NCBI RefSeq assembly: GCF_947502445.1
Contig: NZ_CANMZW010000012.1
Coordinates: 62,001-126,000, forward strand
DNA length: 64,000 nucleotides
Origin: an uncultured Brevibacillus sp.
GTDB lineage: Bacteria > Bacillota > Bacilli > Brevibacillales > Brevibacillaceae
Reading direction: 5' to 3'
The notes beneath the pieces are model-generated. The model worked only from the letters and a program-made list of their open reading frames with translations, was not told the origin of the DNA and did not search any database. Position numbers and translations under genes: made by a program. Below are positions 42,563-50,414 of this stretch, one piece after another. Every line of letters starts with the position of its first letter. Position 1 is the stretch's first letter.

Positions 42563-43462
42563 ATGCAGCATGAGCTGTCCTTTCGCGATCCTGAAACGGA
42601 AGTAATCTGCAACGAAGCATTAGCCCGTCACACAACTTGGAAAATAGGTGGCCTGGCGGATTATTTGCTAATCCCAAAAACAAAAGCTGGTTTGATCGAA
42701 GCAATTCAAACCCTCACTTCTCAGCATGTGCCTTGGCTGATTCTCGGTAAGGGCTCGAATCTTCTGGTCACAGACAAAGGCTTTAGAGGCGCAGTCATAA
42801 AATTGAATCGGGCTTTGGATTTCATTCGACTCGACGGAAGCATGGTTCATGTTGGTGCCGCCTATTCCTTGATCAAGCTAGCTGCGCTTACAAGCAAACA
42901 CGGCTTGAGTGGCTTCGAGTTTGCTGGAGGAATACCGGGAACAGTCGGCGGGGCTGTGTACATGAACGCCGGAGCAAACGGTGCAGATATCTCGCAGATT
43001 TTCCAATCAGCTGAAGTGATTCTGGAATCAGGAGAAGTACGCAGGATATATACGGATGAGCTGCAGTTTGCATACAGGCATTCCGCTCTGCAAAAAAAAC
43101 GTGCGATCGTCACCGAAGCGAGCTTTCAGCTAGCTTACCAGGATAGTGACAGCATCAAAAAACGATTCAATCAAAATAAAGAAACACGCATAAGGACGCA
43201 GCCCCTTCCGTTTGATTGTGCAGGCAGTGTATTCCGAAATCCTCCCCATGCATTTGCAGCCAAGCTGATCGAAGAAGCTGGCTTAAAGGGCATGCGCTAT
43301 GGTGACGCCGAGGTATCAAGCAAGCATGCCAACTTTATTATGAACATGGGTCATGCGAGCGCTGCTGATGTTCTGAATCTGATTCAACATATTCAGGAAA
43401 AGGTACATGCACAGTTTCAAATTCAGCTTGTCCCAGAAATCATCGTGGTTGGAGAAAAATAA
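42563..43462 (+). CDS. murB: UDP-N-acetylenolpyruvoylglucosamine reductase
   Basis: FAD enzyme of about 299 residues that reduces UDP-GlcNAc-enolpyruvate to UDP-MurNAc. ARHTTWKIGGLADYL, LGKGSNLLVTDKGFRG and FEFAGGIPGTVGGAVYMNAG bind FAD. CAGSVFRNPP provides the catalytic serine, and PEIIVVGE the C-terminal glutamate. Its length fits the short Bacillus type. The ATG at 42563 has GGTGGG 8 bases upstream; a GTG at 42551 is less likely. A second murB near the division cluster is usual in Bacillales, so this may be a paralogue. Confidence 0.95.
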   Translation: MQHELSFRDPETEVICNEALARHTTWKIGGLADYLLIPKTKAGLIEAIQTLTSQHVPWLILGKGSNLLVTDKGFRGAVIKLNRALDFIRLDGSMVHVGAAYSLIKLAALTSKHGLSGFEFAGGIPGTVGGAVYMNAGANGADISQIFQSAEVILESGEVRRIYTDELQFAYRHSALQKKRAIVTEASFQLAYQDSDSIKKRFNQNKETRIRTQPLPFDCAGSVFRNPPHAFAAKLIEEAGLKGMRYGDAEVSSKHANFIMNMGHASAADVLNLIQHIQEKVHAQFQIQLVPEIIVVGEK

Positions 43463-43490
43463 ACATGGATACTATAGGAGGTATTTTCTG

Positions 43491-43850
43491 ATGATCCAAA
43501 TAACTGAATCAGCCATAACCAGAATGAAAGAGATGCTTGCCCAGGAAGACAATGAGAAGCAGCAGTTTGTCCGTTTCGGTGTCAAGTATGGCGGGTGCTC
43601 CGGCCTCACCTACGGACTAGGCTTCGATGATAACATGCAGACAGGTGATACGATTATCGAGACAAATGGCGTACAGCTTGTGGTCGATGCAGAAAGCTAT
43701 CCGTACCTGGATGGAGTCGAAATTGACTTTGTCGAAACAGGAATGATGGGTGGCTTTACGATTCAAAATCCGAATGCGAGAGTGACTTGTGGATGTGGCA
43801 GCAGCTTCCGTACGGCACTCGATCGCGGAAAAAAAGAAAAATGCGATTGA
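43491..43850 (+). CDS. HesB/IscA-family iron-sulfur carrier (ErpA-like)
   Basis: 119 residues, A-type Fe-S carrier. The three conserved cysteines are present: GGCSG near residue 37 and CGCGSSF near the end. MIQITESAITRMKEML is the typical opening. GGAGG lies 9 bases before the ATG at 43491. It is 28 bases downstream of murB and probably cotranscribed with it. A strong terminator follows. Confidence 0.93.
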   Translation: MIQITESAITRMKEMLAQEDNEKQQFVRFGVKYGGCSGLTYGLGFDDNMQTGDTIIETNGVQLVVDAESYPYLDGVEIDFVETGMMGGFTIQNPNARVTCGCGSSFRTALDRGKKEKCD

Positions 43851-43861
43851 TTCAATGAAAA

Positions 43862-43909
43862 AAAGTATCTTCTAAATCGGCGGATTGCAGCTGATTTAGA
43901 AGATACTTT
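43862..43909 (+). terminator. Terminator of the murB-HesB operon
   Basis: AAAGTATCTTCTAAATC and GATTTAGAAGATACTTT form a 17-bp perfect stem extended by GC pairs, ending in T-rich sequence. Confidence 0.9.
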
Positions 43910-43945
43910 CATATCTTACTCAGTACTTTCGTATTTCAAACAAAA

Positions 43946-43974
43946 AAGAGGGGGAAAATTTTCTCCCTCCTCTT
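43946..43974 (-). terminator. Terminator of the MutS2-like gene
   Basis: On the minus strand AAGAGGAGGGA and TCCCCCTCTT pair and are followed by TTTTGTTTG, just beyond the MutS2-like stop. Confidence 0.8.
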
Positions 43975-43996
43975 GTTTAAAATTTTTACCTTATCG

Positions 43997-46054
43997 CTAC
44001 TGCCACTCCTCCCGCTTTGTCTCAATGGAGAGCCCTTCTACGTATTTACGATTCATCATTTTTCGTTTTTTACGATTTTCTTTTGTCTCAAACACGATGT
44101 CCATATCATAATCGCTTGGATAGAGCTCCTTTTTCTCAATGTGCAGGGCCATTCGCTTCTTGTTAATTTTGTATTTCTGATTTTGAATCATGACACCCAC
44201 ATTTCCTTTTGAATCCTCAGTGGCAAAAACAATACCCGTTCTCCCTAAATAGGAGATGAACACGCAATCCCCGATATCAAAAGGCATTTGAAGTGCAGGA
44301 GCTGCTGCTTCTGACGGTTCGGCTTGCTCTGTCTTTGTGTCATCCACTTTTTGCACGGACATCTCAGACTGGCTTGAGCTGTGAGCAGCTGCTTCATTCC
44401 CACCATCGATTACGTCCGTGTCATCCTGCATCTGATCGCCCTGCTCCTGGTCGGCTTGTGGATACTCGTCAATCCCTTCCCGCTCTTCCTTTTCAGCGAA
44501 AATCATCGCCGGCTGAGCACCGGAGGCAAAACCTTTTGCCGTAATCTCACGAGAGCGCTCAATCATTTCTGTTGGAATTCCTAATTTTAGTGCGATCAAA
44601 AACGCGTAGCTCTGACCCGCTTCCCCGATTTTCAAACGATATAACGGCTGCAACGTATCAGCATCGAATTCCATACGGGCATTTTGAAAGCCCGGGGTGA
44701 CGGAGGCAAAATTTTTGATTTCATTAAAGTGCGTGGTTGCAATGACAGTCGCGCCTCTTTTTTGCAATTCTTCCAAAATCGCGATCGACAAACCGACTCC
44801 TTCGCCTGGGTCTGTACCCGACGCCATCTCATCGATCAGTACGAGTGTGGAATCATTCGTGATCTTCAGGATCTCAATGACGTTGTGAATATGCGCGGAA
44901 AAGGTACTAAGCGCATGCTCGATGCTCTGTCCGTCCCCGATATCCACAGCGATATTGCTAAAAATGGAGAACATGCTTCCTTCCTGAACAGGAACGAGCA
45001 ATCCGGATTGCACCATGATGGTTAACAGACCAACCGTTTTTAATGTAAGTGTTTTGCCTCCTGTATTGGGCCCAGTAATGACTAATGACTTGTATTTTCG
45101 CCCGATTTGGAAGTTCAGTGGCACCATTTTTTTGCCGAGCAGTGGATGTCTCGCCTCACGTAATCGTACGATTCCATCCTCATTGAGTTGGACATTCTTA
45201 GCCCCTAAAGCGAGGGCGTATTTGGCTTTGGCAAACAGAAAATCGTAGGCACCCACTGTTTCTACGTTGATTTGGAACTCGTGTGTGAACTCCTCTGCCA
45301 GTGCTGATAATTGCATGAGGACCTTGGTCACCTCACGCTCTTCCTCCGACCTGAGCGCTGTCAGCTCAAATTGCAGGGTGCTGACCTCCGTCGGTTCCAT
45401 ATAGACGGTTTGACCGCTGGCTGATTCGTCCAAGACCATGCCGTTGACTTGCTTGCGATACTCCTTTTTGATCGGGAGCACGTAGCGTCCATTGCGAGTG
45501 CTGAGCATATTTTCTTGCAAAATCGTACGGTACTTACTCATCAGTGAATCCAGCTTGCCCTTCAGACGTTCTTCAAAGACAGCGATCCGCTTTCTCGTCT
45601 TGAGCAAATCTTTACTTGCCGCATCGACGACTTGCCCATGGCGAATGCACTGTTCGATTTCCGACTTCAGCTTGCTCATCGGATGCATCGAGGCGGCATA
45701 GGTGCTGACCCGCGGTGCAATATCCGATTTGGACGCCATGTACTTCATTAATTGGGTAACACTCGTCATGAATTGAGTCATGTGCATAAAGTCTTTTTCG
45801 CTGAACACATAGCCTGTTCCGAGTAGCGATACGATCTGTTCGATTCCTTCCAGAGAGGGGATCGGCACACTAGCTCCATACTGAATCAAGTCTTTGGCTT
45901 CTGCCACCTCGTCGAGTTTTTTTCGCAGGACCTTGCTCGAGGTCATCGGCATCATTTGCTCTACATGCTTTTTCCCTACGTACGAGATTGCGTGTCCCAT
46001 CAGTGTTTCTTTGATTTTGTCGTACTCCAGACGCTGCATTGCTTTTTCGTTCAT
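43997..46054 (-). CDS. MutS2-like ATPase lacking the Smr domain
   Basis: 685 residues. The clamp/lever region occupies about 1-300. The MutS-family ATPase follows: Walker A GPNTGGKT near residue 328, Walker B LIDEMASGTDPGEG near 406 and the TTHFNE switch near 436. An acidic, low-complexity linker (about 535-585) leads to a KOW-like domain (from about 593: FDIGDCVFISYLGRTGIVFA). A basic tail ends the protein. Standard MutS2 is about 785 residues with a C-terminal Smr nuclease domain, which is absent here. MutS2 of B. subtilis splits stalled or collided ribosomes through its ATPase and KOW parts. The long attenuator-like leader supports a stalling-inducible ribosome-rescue role; this is inference. 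The ATG at 46054 follows GGAGAG. Confidence 0.85.
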   Translation of the reverse strand: MNEKAMQRLEYDKIKETLMGHAISYVGKKHVEQMMPMTSSKVLRKKLDEVAEAKDLIQYGASVPIPSLEGIEQIVSLLGTGYVFSEKDFMHMTQFMTSVTQLMKYMASKSDIAPRVSTYAASMHPMSKLKSEIEQCIRHGQVVDAASKDLLKTRKRIAVFEERLKGKLDSLMSKYRTILQENMLSTRNGRYVLPIKKEYRKQVNGMVLDESASGQTVYMEPTEVSTLQFELTALRSEEEREVTKVLMQLSALAEEFTHEFQINVETVGAYDFLFAKAKYALALGAKNVQLNEDGIVRLREARHPLLGKKMVPLNFQIGRKYKSLVITGPNTGGKTLTLKTVGLLTIMVQSGLLVPVQEGSMFSIFSNIAVDIGDGQSIEHALSTFSAHIHNVIEILKITNDSTLVLIDEMASGTDPGEGVGLSIAILEELQKRGATVIATTHFNEIKNFASVTPGFQNARMEFDADTLQPLYRLKIGEAGQSYAFLIALKLGIPTEMIERSREITAKGFASGAQPAMIFAEKEEREGIDEYPQADQEQGDQMQDDTDVIDGGNEAAAHSSSQSEMSVQKVDDTKTEQAEPSEAAAPALQMPFDIGDCVFISYLGRTGIVFATEDSKGNVGVMIQNQKYKINKKRMALHIEKKELYPSDYDMDIVFETKENRKKRKMMNRKYVEGLSIETKREEWQ

Positions 46055-46097
46055 GTTTGATCTCTCCATTGTCATATAGTGGAAAATCTGTACAACA

Positions 46098-46140
46098 AAA
46101 AAGGGCGAAGAATGAACAAATGTCATTCTCCGCCCTTTTT
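46098..46140 (-). terminator. Second leader terminator before the MutS2-like gene
   Basis: AAAAAGGGCGGAGAATGA and TCATTCTTCGCCCTTTTT form an 18-bp stem (one mismatch) with TTTTTTG after it on the minus strand. It lies between the leader promoter and the gene, so readthrough must be regulated or partial. Confidence 0.85.
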
Positions 46141-46148
46141 ATGGCTAC

Positions 46149-46235
46149 CTAAATAAGCCCCATAAGAAACCCGGCTACGCCATGACTGATGGCAGAGCCG
46201 CGGTAGCATTTATACAGGATAGGAATGGTAGTCAT
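46149..46235 (-). other. Possible 28-codon small ORF inside the leader
   Basis: ATG at 46235 to TAG at 46149. It encodes a hydrophobic peptide ending HGVAGFLMGLI, with a poor ribosome binding site (AGATAGG immediately before the ATG). The same bases form hairpins (CGGCT-GCCAT...ATGGC-AGCCG; outer GCTACC...GGTAGC), so it may be structural RNA rather than coding. Confidence 0.3.
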
Positions 46236-46249
46236 ACCTATCTGTACAA

Positions 46250-46282
46250 ATAAAAATCCGTGCGTTAGCTCAGCACGGATTT
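46250..46282 (-). terminator. First leader terminator (attenuator)
   Basis: AAATCCGTGC (46273-46282) and GCACGGATTT (46254-46263) form a perfect 10-bp stem followed by TTATTTG on the minus strand. The 5' arm can alternatively pair with ACGGAT at 46325-46330, giving an antiterminator. Confidence 0.85.
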
Positions 46283-46331
46283 GGGTGCAATGATATTAGG
46301 TATATACCTAAGGCATTGTATGATATCCGTT

Positions 46332-46448
46332 GTTCTTAACTAATCCCAAGGCCGCTTATAAACCATCACAAATAAACTTTGCCAAACCGGCAAAATTTCG
46401 AAAATGATTTACACGAAGCCTCCATATGGAATTGCTTTAGTTAAGAAC
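46332..46448 (-). promoter_or_regulatory. Long-range stem of the MutS2-like leader attenuator
   Basis: GTTCTTAACTAA (46437-46448, the last codons and stop of the leader peptide) is perfectly complementary to TTAGTTAAGAAC (46332-46343). Internal hairpins include TTTGCC/GGCAAA and AAATCAT/ATGGTTT. Covering the first arm with a stalled ribosome would free the second arm to pair with the terminator arm. Confidence 0.7.
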
Positions 46449-46460
46449 TACCGCCGACAT
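46437..46460 (-). CDS. Leader peptide MSAVVLN
   Basis: Seven codons and a TAA stop, with AAGGAG exactly 8 bases before the ATG at 46460. This is one of the best ribosome binding sites in the window. Its last codons form one arm of a 12-bp long-range stem. A strongly translated micro-ORF in this position is the hallmark of ribosome-mediated attenuators of antibiotic-resistance genes. An in-frame ATG two codons earlier (46466) is too close to the binding site. Confidence 0.65.
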   Translation of the reverse strand: MSAVVLN

Positions 46461-46490
46461 CAACATCTCTCCTTAGATAAGGTTACTCAA

Positions 46491-46520
46491 ACTATAGCTT
46501 ACCGCTTATGGAACCGTCAA
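46491..46520 (-). promoter_or_regulatory. Sigma-A promoter of the MutS2-like leader transcript
   Basis: TTGACG (46515-46520), an 18-base spacer and TATAGT (46491-46496) on the minus strand. Transcription would start near 46484, giving a leader of about 430 nt before the MutS2-like ATG. Confidence 0.75.
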
Positions 46521-46528
46521 GCGTCCTT

Positions 46529-47500
46529 CTAAACGAGCGGAAAGTGACAAGCAACCTCTCTTCCTTCTACTTGCTGGAGCGCAGGCTCCTGGCTTTTACA
46601 AATAGACTGAACATACGGGCACCTCGTATGAAACCTGCAGCCTGATGTAGGATTGAGCGGACTCGGAATCTCCCCCTCCAAAATCAGCTTTTCTTTTTGT
46701 CTTGCGTGCGGATCAGGGACTGGCGATGCGGCGATCAGAAACTTCGTGTAGGGATGCAACGGCCTGTTGTACACTTCATTTGTTGACCCGATCTCCATGA
46801 TTTTGCCTAAAAACATGACACAGGTCCGATCAGATAAATAGCGAACGACATGTAAGTCATGGGAAATGAACAAGTAGGTCAGATTTTTTTGTTCTTGAAG
46901 CCTGCTGAGCAAATTAATGATTTGAGATTGAATAGAAACATCCAGAGCGGATACTGGCTCATCGCACACCACAAATTTTGGATTGAGTGCAAGCGCTCTG
47001 GCGATTCCAATTCTTTGTCTTTGTCCCCCGCTGAACATATGAGGATACCTCATGCCGTACGCTTTTCGCAATCCGACAAGCTCCATCAGCTCAGCTACTC
47101 TCTCGTCTCTGGCTGCTCGCTCCATCGATTCATGGGTAACTAGCGGCTCTGCAATGATGTCGGCTACCTTCATGCGCGGGTTAAGTGACGCAAACGGGTC
47201 TTGAAAAATGATTTGCATCTTTTTTCTTAGCTCGCGCATTTCATGATTCGTTAGCTTGAATATGTCTTTTCCTTCAAAGAAGGCCTCCCCTTCTGTGGCT
47301 TCCACAATGCGGAGGAGCGTTCTTCCCAGCGTGCTTTTCCCGCAGCCAGACTCTCCAACCACAGCTAGCGTTTCTCCCTCATAAATATCAAAGCTGACAT
47401 GATCTACCGCGTGTACGACACCTGCCTTCTTTTTGAACAAGCCTTTTTCCACCGGAAAGTACTTTTTCAAATTTCGGACCTTCATTAGTTCACGAGCCAC
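46529..47500 (-). CDS. Oligopeptide ABC transporter ATPase, OppF type (orphan)
   Basis: 323 residues starting from a GTG at 47500 preceded by GAGGGGGTGA. Walker A GESGCGKST, FSGGQRQRIGIARAL, VVCDEPVSALDVS and the C-terminal cysteine region GCRFHTRCPYVQSICKSQEP define OppF/DppF. The matching permease and binding-protein genes are missing, and the partner OppD is only a fragment immediately upstream, so this gene is the relic of an Opp operon, though still intact. It could still serve another Opp system. Confidence 0.88.
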   Translation of the reverse strand: MARELMKVRNLKKYFPVEKGLFKKKAGVVHAVDHVSFDIYEGETLAVVGESGCGKSTLGRTLLRIVEATEGEAFFEGKDIFKLTNHEMRELRKKMQIIFQDPFASLNPRMKVADIIAEPLVTHESMERAARDERVAELMELVGLRKAYGMRYPHMFSGGQRQRIGIARALALNPKFVVCDEPVSALDVSIQSQIINLLSRLQEQKNLTYLFISHDLHVVRYLSDRTCVMFLGKIMEIGSTNEVYNRPLHPYTKFLIAASPVPDPHARQKEKLILEGEIPSPLNPTSGCRFHTRCPYVQSICKSQEPALQQVEGREVACHFPLV

Positions 47501-47505
47501 AAACG

Positions 47506-47742
47506 TCACCCCCTCTCGTTTTTGTACTTCAGACAACGCACCTTGTGTCCATTTCCCGTATCGACAAGCTCAGGCTCCAATACACGGCAGCTGGCATCCG
47601 CATAATCACAGCGCGGATGAAAGCGGCAGCCTTGTGGTAAATGAAGCATATTCGGGACCATTCCCTCGATGCTGTACAATCCTTTTGCTTTGTTCTGCTC
47701 TACATTCTGGCAGCTGCTCTTTGACGAGCTGTTCCCATTTTG
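47506..47742 (-). pseudogene. OppD C-terminal remnant fused to a foreign start
   Basis: The 3' part reads GLYSIEGMVPNMLHLPQGCR, then FHPRCDYADASC up to a TGA at 47506. This is the tail of an OppD-type ATPase with its cysteine motif. Upstream it is joined out of frame to a 5' segment beginning MTKWEQLVKEQL with its own GAGGGTG ribosome binding site, which I cannot assign. This looks like a deletion junction that removed most of oppD and its neighbours. Confidence 0.7.
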
Positions 47743-47839
47743 TCATGTGGGCACCCTCTTTTGAATTTTTGTGAATGCATTTTTGAAATGAACGCGTTTT
47801 TATATCCAGATTATCTACTGAATCATTAATTGTCAATTT

Positions 47840-48200
47840 ATTTAGTCAACTCACACATTGACTACATTCTCTTCTTTGTAGGCTGCTTCTCCTCAATGGA
47901 CGCATAGACTCAGTATGGCTCTTATTGCACTGCCCGTAATTGCCACTTTATTTGCAGCATTTTTGCCATACATACCAGCAGCAGAGGGGACGGTGTCTTC
48001 CCAGCCTATTTTCCACACAGCCGATTGCTTGGGTTTCTTTACCCTACGCTTTGTTTTGGACTGTAGCATCTCGCCCCAGCCTTGGCAAAAGACTCAGGAA
48101 TGGAGGGCGGAAATTCTGTTTTCGTAAGACGAACCGGACATGAGTTTTTTAGGCTGCATAAAAATGTCTTTTGGAAGGAAGCTATGACAATACCTGCTAT
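47840..48200. other. Intergenic stretch
   Basis: No supported gene. A plus-strand frame at 47915-48127 starts with a hydrophobic segment (IALPVIATLFAAFLPYIPAA) but has no ribosome binding site; it could be a membrane-protein remnant. Confidence 0.35.
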
Positions 48201-48221
48201 GTCTAGAAAGGTTGTGACAAT

Positions 48222-48392
48222 ATGGAGGTTCGTGAGGGATTAATCCCGGCGGTGCTAGGGACTATTGTTACAGCAACTGGTTACGCCTTGAAAAACACGG
48301 AAAAAGTGAGTCCGACACTGACGAACACAATCGTCGGCTTCGGACTCGCACACGTCGTTCTTGGCGCGATCGACCTGATTGAGCACAGGTAG
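48222..48392 (+). CDS. Small conserved hydrophobic protein
   Basis: 56 residues: MEVREGLIPAVLGTIVTATG, a charged middle (NTEKVSP), then GFGLAHVVLGAIDLIEHR. Two hydrophobic stretches flank a polar loop. The pattern resembles a short Bacillus/Paenibacillus protein sometimes mislabelled asparagine synthase in databases; its function is unknown. AAAGGTTGTG lies before the ATG and a strong terminator follows, supporting a real single gene. Confidence 0.65.
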   Translation: MEVREGLIPAVLGTIVTATGYALKNTEKVSPTLTNTIVGFGLAHVVLGAIDLIEHR

Positions 48393-48395
48393 GTA

Positions 48396-48426
48396 AAACC
48401 GGGTGGGCATATGGCTCACCCGGTTT
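48396..48426 (+). terminator. Terminator
   Basis: AAACCGGGTG and CACCCGGTTT form a perfect stem right after the 56-residue gene. Confidence 0.85.
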
Positions 48427-48511
48427 CTCATTTCAAAACTATGGAAGCATTTCGTTTCCTGTTAAACTGAGGAAATATAAGGCATGATGCCTTCGAAAGG
48501 AGAAAGACTGG

Positions 48512-49039
48512 ATGCCTACTGAAAAGCTGCAACATATCCTGAGCCAAATAGAAGTGGCACGTTCCATCCGTCAAACCAACGAGGACAGCTATACCACCAT
48601 CCTGGAAGCAGCAAGACAAGAGCTGATTCAGCTTGCACGAGAATATCCTACGAATGCAAAAGTGATGTATGAATGCGCATCTGCTCACGACCGTTTGGGA
48701 CGGGAGGCTGAGGCAGTTCCTTACTACGAGACTGCTATCACCCTAGATACGCTGGACGTAGAGGACCTTCGCGGAGCTTATTTAGGACTAGGCAGTACAT
48801 ACCGTTGCCTCGGACGGGTAGAAAAATCGATATCCTTGTTAACCAAAGGAAGCTCCCTCTATCCCGAAGATCATTCCTTGCGCGTGTTTCTGGCACTCGC
48901 CAAATATAACGCCAAAGACTACGAGGCTTCTGTGCAGCTTTTGCTGGATAGCCTGCTTGAGACATCAACTTCCGAGCACATACAGCTTTATCGCCGTGCA
49001 ATCCGCTATTATCGTGACCGTTTGGATCAGACTTGGTAG
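48512..49039 (+). CDS. TPR-repeat protein
   Basis: 175-residue soluble protein with about three tetratricopeptide repeats. The clearest are around residues 45-80 (YPTNAKVMYECASAHDRLGR, EAEAVPYYETAITL) and 85-120 (RGAYLGLGSTYRCLGRVEKS). AAAGGAGA precedes the ATG. TPR proteins mediate protein contacts and no partner is visible. It ends about 85 bases before the O-methyltransferase gene. Confidence 0.85.
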   Translation: MPTEKLQHILSQIEVARSIRQTNEDSYTTILEAARQELIQLAREYPTNAKVMYECASAHDRLGREAEAVPYYETAITLDTLDVEDLRGAYLGLGSTYRCLGRVEKSISLLTKGSSLYPEDHSLRVFLALAKYNAKDYEASVQLLLDSLLETSTSEHIQLYRRAIRYYRDRLDQTW

Positions 49040-49125
49040 GCTCGTTTTTTGTTGAGAACATTCCTGCTATTGTTTTTTCCATAAACTGTTATACTATTCT
49101 TGTCAAATGCAAAGGAGTTGATTCC

Positions 49126-49851
49126 ATGTCTAGAGAAACTTGGACAGCTGTCGATCGTTACTTTTCCGAATTGCTTTTACCGAATGACCCGATTTTGGAT
49201 GCTGCTTTGCAGAATAATGCCGAGGCTGGCCTCCCATCCATAGACGTTGCTCCTAACCAAGGGAAGCTCCTGAATCTGCTTGCTACGATCCAAGGTGCTC
49301 GCACGATTCTGGAAATCGGCACACTAGGCGGCTATAGCACCATCTGGCTCGCTCGAGCGCTTCCCGAGGGTGGCCGATTAATCACGCTGGAGTCCAATCC
49401 CAAGCACGCAGAAGTAGCGAGAAAAAATATCGAACGCGCCGGTCTCGATCATGTTGTTGAAATTCGCCTTGGCCAAGCGTTGGACTCTCTTGCGCAATTG
49501 GACGCAGAAGGACATGGACCATTCGATTTGTTTTTCATTGATGCAGACAAGCAAAGCAACTCGGAATATTTCCAATGGGCGCTCAATCACTCCCGAAAAG
49601 GCAGTCTGATCATCACTGACAATGTAGTGCGAAACGGTAATGTCGTGGATGAAACCAGTACTGACCCTAGCGTAGAGGGAGTTCGCCGCTTTACCGAGCT
49701 CGTCGCAGCCGAACCTCGCGTAAGTGCCACAGCACTCAGACAGTTGGAAGTAAAGGATACGACGGTTTCGCTATTGCTGTCGTTACTTACGAGAAATAAT
49801 CACACTGTGAAGCCCCGTCCCGCTACTTTAGGAGATGGGTTTTGCTTTTAA
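49126..49851 (+). CDS. O-methyltransferase (CCoAMT family) with C-terminal frameshift
   Basis: SAM-dependent O-methyltransferase, 241 residues as read. ILEIGTLGGYSTIWLARALP binds SAM, and DLFFIDADKQSNSEYFQWAL and IITDNVVRNGNV are metal and catalytic segments. After about residue 203 the sequence departs from the family. The expected ending TVGSKGYDGFAIAV is found in another frame, ending at a TAA at 49797-49799. One lost base near 49736 (CTCAGACAG, expected CTCCAGACAG) explains it. The product has 36 aberrant C-terminal residues, and activity is doubtful unless this is a sequencing error. AAAGGAG precedes the ATG. Confidence 0.88.
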   Translation: MSRETWTAVDRYFSELLLPNDPILDAALQNNAEAGLPSIDVAPNQGKLLNLLATIQGARTILEIGTLGGYSTIWLARALPEGGRLITLESNPKHAEVARKNIERAGLDHVVEIRLGQALDSLAQLDAEGHGPFDLFFIDADKQSNSEYFQWALNHSRKGSLIITDNVVRNGNVVDETSTDPSVEGVRRFTELVAAEPRVSATALRQLEVKDTTVSLLLSLLTRNNHTVKPRPATLGDGFCF

Positions 49852-49866
49852 ATGGGAGGTGAGAGT

Positions 49867-50280
49867 ATGCAAGGACTTGTTCGTTTTGGAAAATACTTTG
49901 GCTTTGTCATGCTGATCGGTCTGGTATTACAGGTCTTGGTTGAGTTTGACCGTGTAATGCTTGAGGAGGCTATGATGTCATTTGATCGCCTTTCATACTT
50001 TGTGTACCTTTCCCTCTACCCGATATTGATTGGCATACTGTTCGCCATTCCTCACCTCATTCGTGAGCGAAAAAATGATGGAAAATGGACGTATGACTGG
50101 GGAAAAGGCGTTGCCATCGGATTGCCGGCTCTCTTTGGGGCAACAATATTTTTACATCACTATTCGCCATTCGGGGACTATGTATCTGTCTTACTTCGGT
50201 ATAAGGAATTTCCCATCGTTAGTGGAATTGTACTGGGGTATACGGCACTCACCAGTTTTCACAAGGCAAAAGGCATGTAG
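49867..50280 (+). CDS. Four-helix membrane protein of unknown function
   Basis: 137 residues with about four hydrophobic segments (FGFVMLIGLVLQVLVEF, YFVYLSLYPILIGILFAI, GVAIGLPALFGATIF, SGIVLGYTALTSF). GGGAGGTGAG lies just before the ATG at 49867. It begins 15 bases after the O-methyltransferase frame ends and may be cotranscribed. No family recognised. Confidence 0.65.
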   Translation: MQGLVRFGKYFGFVMLIGLVLQVLVEFDRVMLEEAMMSFDRLSYFVYLSLYPILIGILFAIPHLIRERKNDGKWTYDWGKGVAIGLPALFGATIFLHHYSPFGDYVSVLLRYKEFPIVSGIVLGYTALTSFHKAKGM

Positions 50281-50414
50281 CTACGCAAACGAACCCAGCT
50301 CTTCGATGGTGCCCCCTCCATTTTTTCTGAGAAAGATCTCAGTACGTTAATCGTGTGTTTCGCCTATTATTCACCCACAAATTGGTTAACCTATGTATCC
50401 ATGGAGGTAATAAC

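Noticed and set aside
46195..46215. T-box-like sequence TGCTACCGCGGC in the MutS2 leader
   Set aside because: The T-box core needs the UGGNACCGCG bulge, a specifier loop and an aminoacyl-tRNA synthetase or amino acid gene; none of these is present.
47915..48127. 70-codon frame with a hydrophobic start
   Set aside because: No ribosome binding site and cysteine/proline-rich random-looking end; at most a remnant.
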